A stretch of DNA of 64,000 bases, from NCBI GenBank assembly GCA_951799425.1, contig OX637393.1, positions 12,940,744-13,004,743 of the forward strand, in the 5' to 3' direction. Of this stretch, positions 58,596 through 64,000 are shown piece by piece. The notes below the pieces were generated by a model. That model was given only the letters and a program-made list of their open reading frames with translations, was not told the DNA's origin and made no database searches. A program made the translations under genes and the position numbers. Position 1 is the stretch's first letter. Each line of letters begins with the position of its first letter. Origin of the DNA: Ilex aquifolium (lineage: Eukaryota; Streptophyta; Magnoliopsida; Aquifoliales; Aquifoliaceae).

Positions 58596-60871
58596 TGTAA
58601 ACCCCCGCATGTTTATAATTATATAGTAAAGTATTTGTTTAGTGATTCATATATATAGATAATGATGTAAGAATAAATCATATGGATGTATTGGAAGTTA
58701 GGAAGTGTCCTGGAGTTAAAATACACTTTAGCGAGAATTTGGGGAAAAATGGGTATTGAATACTTCTTAGTACTTTGGACATAACTTTCTATTCTTAATT
58801 CCAAAGGACCTGAAATTTTGACAGTAGATAGTAGACATCTAGAGCTACAAAAGTGTATCTAATGGAAATTTTCCAATTCGACCTCTAAATGGGTCAAAAA
58901 TGCATTGGAAGTGGAAGTAGAAAAATCTGGGTAGTGACTACCGGTAGCCAAAATCAGCTACCGGTATCCAAATTCAGCTACCGGTAGCCAATGGTCCAGT
59001 ACAAATCAGCTACCGGTAGCCAACCGGTAGCCGATGGTCCAGTAAAAATCAGCTACCGGTAGCCAACCGGTAGTCGAGGGTCCCGTGTGTCCGAGCTACC
59101 GGTAGCCAAAATCAGCTACCGGTAGCCACTGTAAAAATCCGAATTTTCTGTTCGCGAACCCTTGATTTTTCCTCCACTATAAATACATTTTGTCACCTCC
59201 TTAGCCTTCATTACACCACTCCAAACCCTAGATAGCTTGAGAGGAGAAGAGAGGAAGAAAAAAACACATCCAAAAGAGAGATTTACATCATTTGTGAAGA
59301 TCAAAACCCTCAATTCCTCAAGATTCCACTTCTATACCTATTTCCTTTTCTTCCCTTCTTCACCCAATCTCACCCAAATCTCTTGAAACCCTAGGAGGAG
59401 GAAATTAAGAGGAAAAGGAAGGAGAATAAAAATGTTTTGAAGGTTGGGTCTTGTATTTAAAGCTACAACTAAGAGGTAAGGGTTTTTCTCTCATTTCTCA
59501 CACATTGAGGCTAGGGTTGTATATTTATGTATGTCTCTCACATGTCTTCTCATATATATGATATGTAGTACATGATTCTTGATATTTTTGCAATAAAGGG
59601 CATGTTTCAAACATTTTGGTGGTTGGGTAACCATGGAACCATTCTTTTTCACAATCCAACCCGAGTTTTGAAGAAAATGGGATTTTCTCCTAATTTATTC
59701 TTTGTCTTTGATTTCAAAACTTTAGTGTTGAATATTGTATAACAAAATGATATAGATTACGATCTCTTGCATATTTTCTTGGATTGTTCGATTATATGAC
59801 AAATGTGAAAAATTGGGGATTTTTACTATAATTGAGAAATTGTTGTGAATTGTGAATATTCTTGGTTTCCTCATTGTATGGTTGTTGTGATGGACTTGGA
59901 TTACCTTCGAGAGATGCCGTAGAGTGTTAGAGGTTAATCTATCCCAGTGGGGGTGAGATGGTTGCCTAATGCTCGTAGTGGATCGTTGTTGTGACCGCGA
60001 TCACTATCGTTCACATATATATATCGAGGAAAAGGGTTAGTATACTAGACACCTTGGGAGGATTTCGTCAATGCCGTAGGAGACGGTATACGCCCTTCCT
60101 AAAGAGATTTGTGATTGTTGGTTGGAATTGGTGGACTAGGTATGATCGTTGGGTAGATTCACGGGAAGCAATCAACATACATGGTACGGGGATGAACCAA
60201 AAATACATGAAATCAGGAGTTGGGTCGTTCTTGCCGATGCATTGGTATGGGACAATGCATGGGGAGAAGTCCTTCTTAAATAGCTTAAATTGGAATTGTG
60301 ATTATCGATGCTAAACTCACTCTATTCTTTTAATGGATTATTGCTACTGTTTAAACTTGAGATCTCTTTTAAAATGTCACTATTTTCATTCAAAATCTTT
60401 ATGTATGATATATGTGAAATGAGACCGACCCGTTTTATATGTTTTCTAAACCTTGTATGGGTTTGAGAGAATTGTTCTACAGAGCTTTGTGCTCACCCCC
60501 CTACCGCTAACATTTTTCAGATTTTTTACAAGAGGAGGACGTAGGGGTCGAGGAGCCCGCTACTTGGGAGACTCCACTGGACGGGAGTGTGGATCCCGAG
60601 GTGGACGCCTAGAGCGACACTTTCTTTTGTTCTAGACTAGGATATTCCTTTTGAACATTGTAAAGCCTAGTTTTCTTTTGTTATTTCCGCTGTGCTACAT
60701 TAGTTGATTTTGGAATGTAAAGGCCAAAATGGGCCTATTCTTTTGGGTTAATGCTGTAAATTTTATGGATGACTTTATGAAGTCTTATTTATGGATGGAT
60801 TATTTTAGTGCTCTTATGATGTGAATGTTTTAGAATGTAAAGCCGTCCAGGGTGTGTTTTGGGGCGTTACA
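58596..60871 (+). repeat. 3' LTR of the Tekay-type element
   Basis: 2276 bp, the same length as the 5' LTR and almost identical to it; followed by ACTAG. Confidence 0.95.
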
Positions 60872-60876
60872 ACTAG

Positions 60877-61423
60877 ACATACATGACTTTTGTTTCATAG
60901 CTGAAAACTTTCTAAAATTATAATTGAGGTTACGCCATGTGCTCAAACGGAGTCAAAACCTTAATTGAATTCCAAAATCTATAGGCCGACGCTCAAATGA
61001 ACTGAACTATTAAATCAAAAAGTTAATTGAGACAAGCAATAAACTCAGACATACTAAATTCAAATTTTGACAATTTCTTGGGACTAAGATTGTCTACATT
61101 TGACCGGACTGGGGAGGGGATTAATCGAGGTGCGCGTAAACTGGTCTGAACCTCCTTGACCGTTGAAAAAAAAAAAAGCTAAAATAATTCCAGTAGCAGA
61201 AAGCGTTCACTGATCGTTCGAGAGGATCAGTTGTATTTTGGGTGTGGATGTCAAGTCTAGATATCATTGACGCTTGTGATCAAAACAAACGAATTAAATC
61301 TTTACATTTACTTTCCAATTTGATATAGACTCATTTCAATAAAATAGAAAGACAATTCCTAAAGTGTAAAAGGAAATTAAGCATACAAGTACTCATCTAA
61401 ACTTCAACAAGAAAACTGTAGTC
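60877..61423. other. no gene recognised
   Basis: Short spacer between two retroelements with an A run at 61147. Nothing supportable. Confidence 0.45.
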
Positions 61424-61867
61424 TGTTGAATTTTTTTTATATTGTACTTCTATTAATTGATAGTTAATTTTGGGTTTGTGAAAAACGGACTGAATTTATG
61501 GTCCAATGAGATGAGCATAATATTATTAAGTGATCTATTTTGATAGGCTTACATACATCTTTTTAATTGATGTGGTTGAGGCGGTTAAGTGTACGCCTTA
61601 ATCTAATTATGGTCTATAATGGAAGAGCTCATTAGATTCATTGTAAATAGAAGGCTAGGCCTCCTCTCCACTTCATAACCTAATTTGGCTTGTCTTATTA
61701 AGAGCCGCCTATTGCTTTGAAAAAGGAGAGGAAGACCTTGTCATTCCGCGAAACAAACTCGGACATCGAATATCATGACTCACACAGGTATGGTCTAAAC
61801 CTATATAATCTAAATTTTGTAATTTATGTGTTCTAAATTTCATATACAAATCGTTAAAATTCTTACA
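61424..61867 (+). repeat. 5' LTR of a copia element (start tentative)
   Basis: The right end ATTCTTACA is fixed by the primer-binding site two bases later. The left end TGTTGAATTTT is my best TG start but unproven, since the partner LTR lies outside the window. Confidence 0.5.
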
Positions 61868-61869
61868 TG

Positions 61870-61880
61870 TGGTATCAGAG
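61870..61880 (+). other. primer-binding site of the right-hand copia element
   Basis: TGGTATCAGAGTC matches the initiator-Met tRNA type site of copia elements. Confidence 0.8.
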
Positions 61881-62744
61881 TCTATCATATATGAATTTAG
61901 AACCAACGGGATTTGTTTTATATTTTTATTCATATAATTTTGAAATTTCAAAATTATTTTTTTGTGGTGTTGGCAACACCAATTTTTCTCAACACAGTCG
62001 TTGTGAATGGCAATACACTGACCGTCCTTTACTTTTAAAACAAAGGCTCAAAGCAAAGTTACTTACACTTTTCCAAAGGGAAAAAAAAAAAAAAAAAACA
62101 AAGGGGCGGACCCTACAATGAAGAATTAAATTAGTCTTACCTATTTGAGAACCTTTTTTGTCATCTTTATCATATTCAAGGACTCCAATACATGCACTGT
62201 GTTAATTCCAATGACAATACACCTGTGCATCAATTCATTTAAAAGTCATGAACTTTTGTTTTTGTTTTATTTTTCTTTCATCTCTAAAAATTGGAGAAAC
62301 TTTCCTTTGTTTAATGTTATAATGATGGGGTTGCTATTTTATTTGATTATGTCATATTCGGTCAACGAATTAAATTTTTTTTTATTAATTTTTTATGGGT
62401 CTTGTTGACAAATAGACACATGCTTTACCCATACAAATTACTAATATTAATCAATTATTTTCTCATGTTGATGCCACTTTGATTTAATTGCTATAATTTG
62501 TAGAGGGTATTTGTACAACTCCAATCCTAGTCTCTAGTGATTTACACGATAAAATATTTTTTTGTGATGTACATATTTTTTGTTAATGTTGGTAGATGTG
62601 AATTTAAATTACTTAATTTTAATAGTAAAAATAGAATTGAGACTTGAATGCAACGATTAATGGTGGGTGATCTATACAGATACATGTCGGTTAGTACATC
62701 ATATTGATTAATCACATAATATCTAATTATGAGCATTTGATGTA

Positions 62745-63090
62745 ATATCCCGATTTGAAAAAGTCTATGGACTAAGATGGATGGTTGCCACCAAAGTGGT
62801 CCCTTCATTAAAATTTGTAGATTGTTCTCATGTTTTTGTTACGGGATAGTCTTCAAATTATAATATACAATTACATATCCAAAGGGGATTATTATTTATT
62901 TTAATTTAAAGATGTCATAAAAATATCTCGATTTAAAAAAATTTATGAGTTGAGATGGATGGTTGTCACCAAAGTGAACCATTAATTAAAATTTGTAGAT
63001 TTTTCTCATGTTTTTGTTATAGGATGGTCTCTAAATTATAATATACAATTACCTATCCAAAGAGGGTTATTGTGCATTGTAATTTAGAGA
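62745..63090. repeat. tandem duplication (~185 bp, 2 units) in the copia leader
   Basis: GAGATGGATGGTTG(C/T)CACCAAAGTG, AAATTTGTAGATT, TTCTCATGTTTTTGTTA and ATAATATACAATTAC recur once with about 185-bp spacing. CCAAAGGGG/CCAAAGAGG words follow each. The duplication lies between the primer-binding site and gag. Confidence 0.82.
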
Positions 63091-63367
63091 TATCATGAAA
63101 CATTGCATTAAATGTGCAATAGTTTAAAAAGATTTTTTTGCCCAAAGGGGATAGATTTTTTGAAACTTGAATATTCTCATTGGTTAGTTTCATGAAAGAG
63201 AGGAACTATAGCATATTGCATTGTCTGCCCAAATGGGAGTTTGTAGTGATGTATTTAGATCTTCTTAATAGAATATGACTTACTATGTTCAAAGCATATT
63301 TTATTTATTTATTGTCCAATTTTGTTAACTGTTTATATTCTTTTTGCCTTGAACACTCTCTTTTGCT

Positions 63368-64000
63368 ATGAATAACAATAATGTCAATATTTAGGTTCTG
63401 ACTGGTTCTAATTATAAGATATAGAAGCAAGATATTGAATTTGCCCTGAGAATTGCTAATATAGATTTAGCTTTGAAAGAGAATGAACCACTTAAACCTA
63501 CTAGTGAAAGCTTCCATGAAGTAAAAGAACTTTATACAAAGTGAGAGAGATCTAATCAGCTGAGTATGATTGCCATGAAAAGTTCTATCTCTAAACACCT
63601 TATGAGTGATTTGCCTGAAATCAAGAATGTCAAAGAGTTCTTTATAACTGTAGGAGAGAGATACAAAACATCTAATAAGACTGAAGCTAGGGACCTAATG
63701 AATGAACTAACGAGTATGAAATATGACAATGTAGGTGGTGTTAGGGAGTATATTCTTAAAATGGTTCATGTTCAAACCAAGCTCAAAGCTTCAAAATTGA
63801 TATTCTTGATGATTTCATTGTTCATCACACTCTTAACTATTTACATCTTGAGTTTAGCCAAATCAAACTACCTATAATACCCAAAATGAGTCCTGGACAA
63901 TAAATAGTCTTATCTCCAAGTGTGATTCTGAGGAAGAAAAAGTTAGAAAAAAAAAAAGAGTGAAACTGTCATTTGTTTCCCAGCCTAAATCTAGTATCAA
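63368..64000 (+). pseudogene. copia gag, cut by the window end
   Basis: From the ATG at 63368: VLTGSNYKI, stop, KQDIEFALRIANIDLALKE, ESFHEVKELYTK, stop, ERSNQLSMIAMKSSISKHLM, then FFITVGERYKTSNKTEARDL and KYDNVGGVREYILKMVHVQT. This is the UBN2_2-type copia gag. The TAG at about 63422 and TGA at about 63544 both stand where relatives have Trp. Near 63800 the frame shifts and the match continues in another frame (FIVHHTLNYLHLEFSQIK) towards the edge. Confidence 0.88.

Larger units (their letters stand above)
53962..60871 (+). mobile_element. young internally deleted Ty3/gypsy (Tekay-type chromovirus) element
   Basis: Two LTRs of identical length (2276 bp) are flanked by ACTAG at 53957-53961 and 60872-60876. 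An initiator-Met primer-binding site follows the first LTR and a TTAAGGGGGGTGGA purine tract precedes the second. By eye the LTRs differ at about 18 positions (near 0.8%) with no indel, so the insertion is recent. The 2.36-kb interior keeps a gag zinc knuckle, the start of protease and the integrase C-terminus with chromodomain-like tail. RT, RNase H and the integrase core are missing, so it needs enzymes in trans. Confidence 0.95.

Overview
This window is nuclear DNA from a flowering plant, probably a eudicot. It is AT-rich, shows no bacterial-style operons, and is packed with nested plant transposable elements: Ty3/gypsy Tat and Tekay-like, Ty1/copia, hAT-, Mutator- and Harbinger-type DNA elements, and a SINE. 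One intact single-exon host gene stands among them, a secreted A1 aspartic protease at 36939-38381, with TATA box, G-box cluster and polyadenylation signal. Everything else that codes is transposon-derived and mostly broken.

Layout. 1-939: two hAT-type MITEs, one with a perfect 8-bp target duplication. 1871-8470: an RNase H-like (retroelement-type) coding fragment on the minus strand, split by a 6.1-kb, almost fully palindromic foldback element with a perfect 9-bp target duplication; that element carries asymmetric tandem arrays and a nested solo LTR. 8729-9937: an LTR-like block. 10545-24872: a complete-length (14.3 kb) Tat-lineage Ty3/gypsy element on the minus strand with two LTRs, primer-binding site, gag, protease, RT, RNase H and integrase, all damaged. 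Between integrase and its 3' LTR lies an oppositely oriented gene (13237-16929) for a plant mobile domain (PMD) protein, with its own TATA box and three predicted phase-0 GT-AG introns.

25-36 kb: gene-poor DNA with a Helitron candidate, a solo LTR with perfect target duplication (29766-30769), a long-TIR element (33295-34000) and a 0.9-kb segment that recurs at 45 kb. 36.5-38.4 kb: the aspartic protease gene. 38537-43162: a degenerate copia element in its 3' flank. 43.1-47.9 kb: a duplicated 1.8-kb block flanking the second copy of the 31.5-kb segment.

48.0-53.6 kb: a nest that can be read in order: a MULE with 10-bp target duplication, a solo LTR inserted into the left copy of that duplication, a foldback and a SINE inside the MULE, then a second palindromic element with a Tourist-like MITE in its loop. 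53962-60871: a very young Tekay-type element (two 2276-bp LTRs, about 18 differences by eye) whose interior has lost RT, RNase H and the integrase core and holds a 0.6-kb degenerate repeat array. 61.4-64.0 kb: the start of another copia element running off the window.

The most unusual items are the giant foldback element, the intron-bearing antisense PMD gene riding inside a retrotransposon, and the young internally gutted Tekay element with an ACCGGT array in its promoter.
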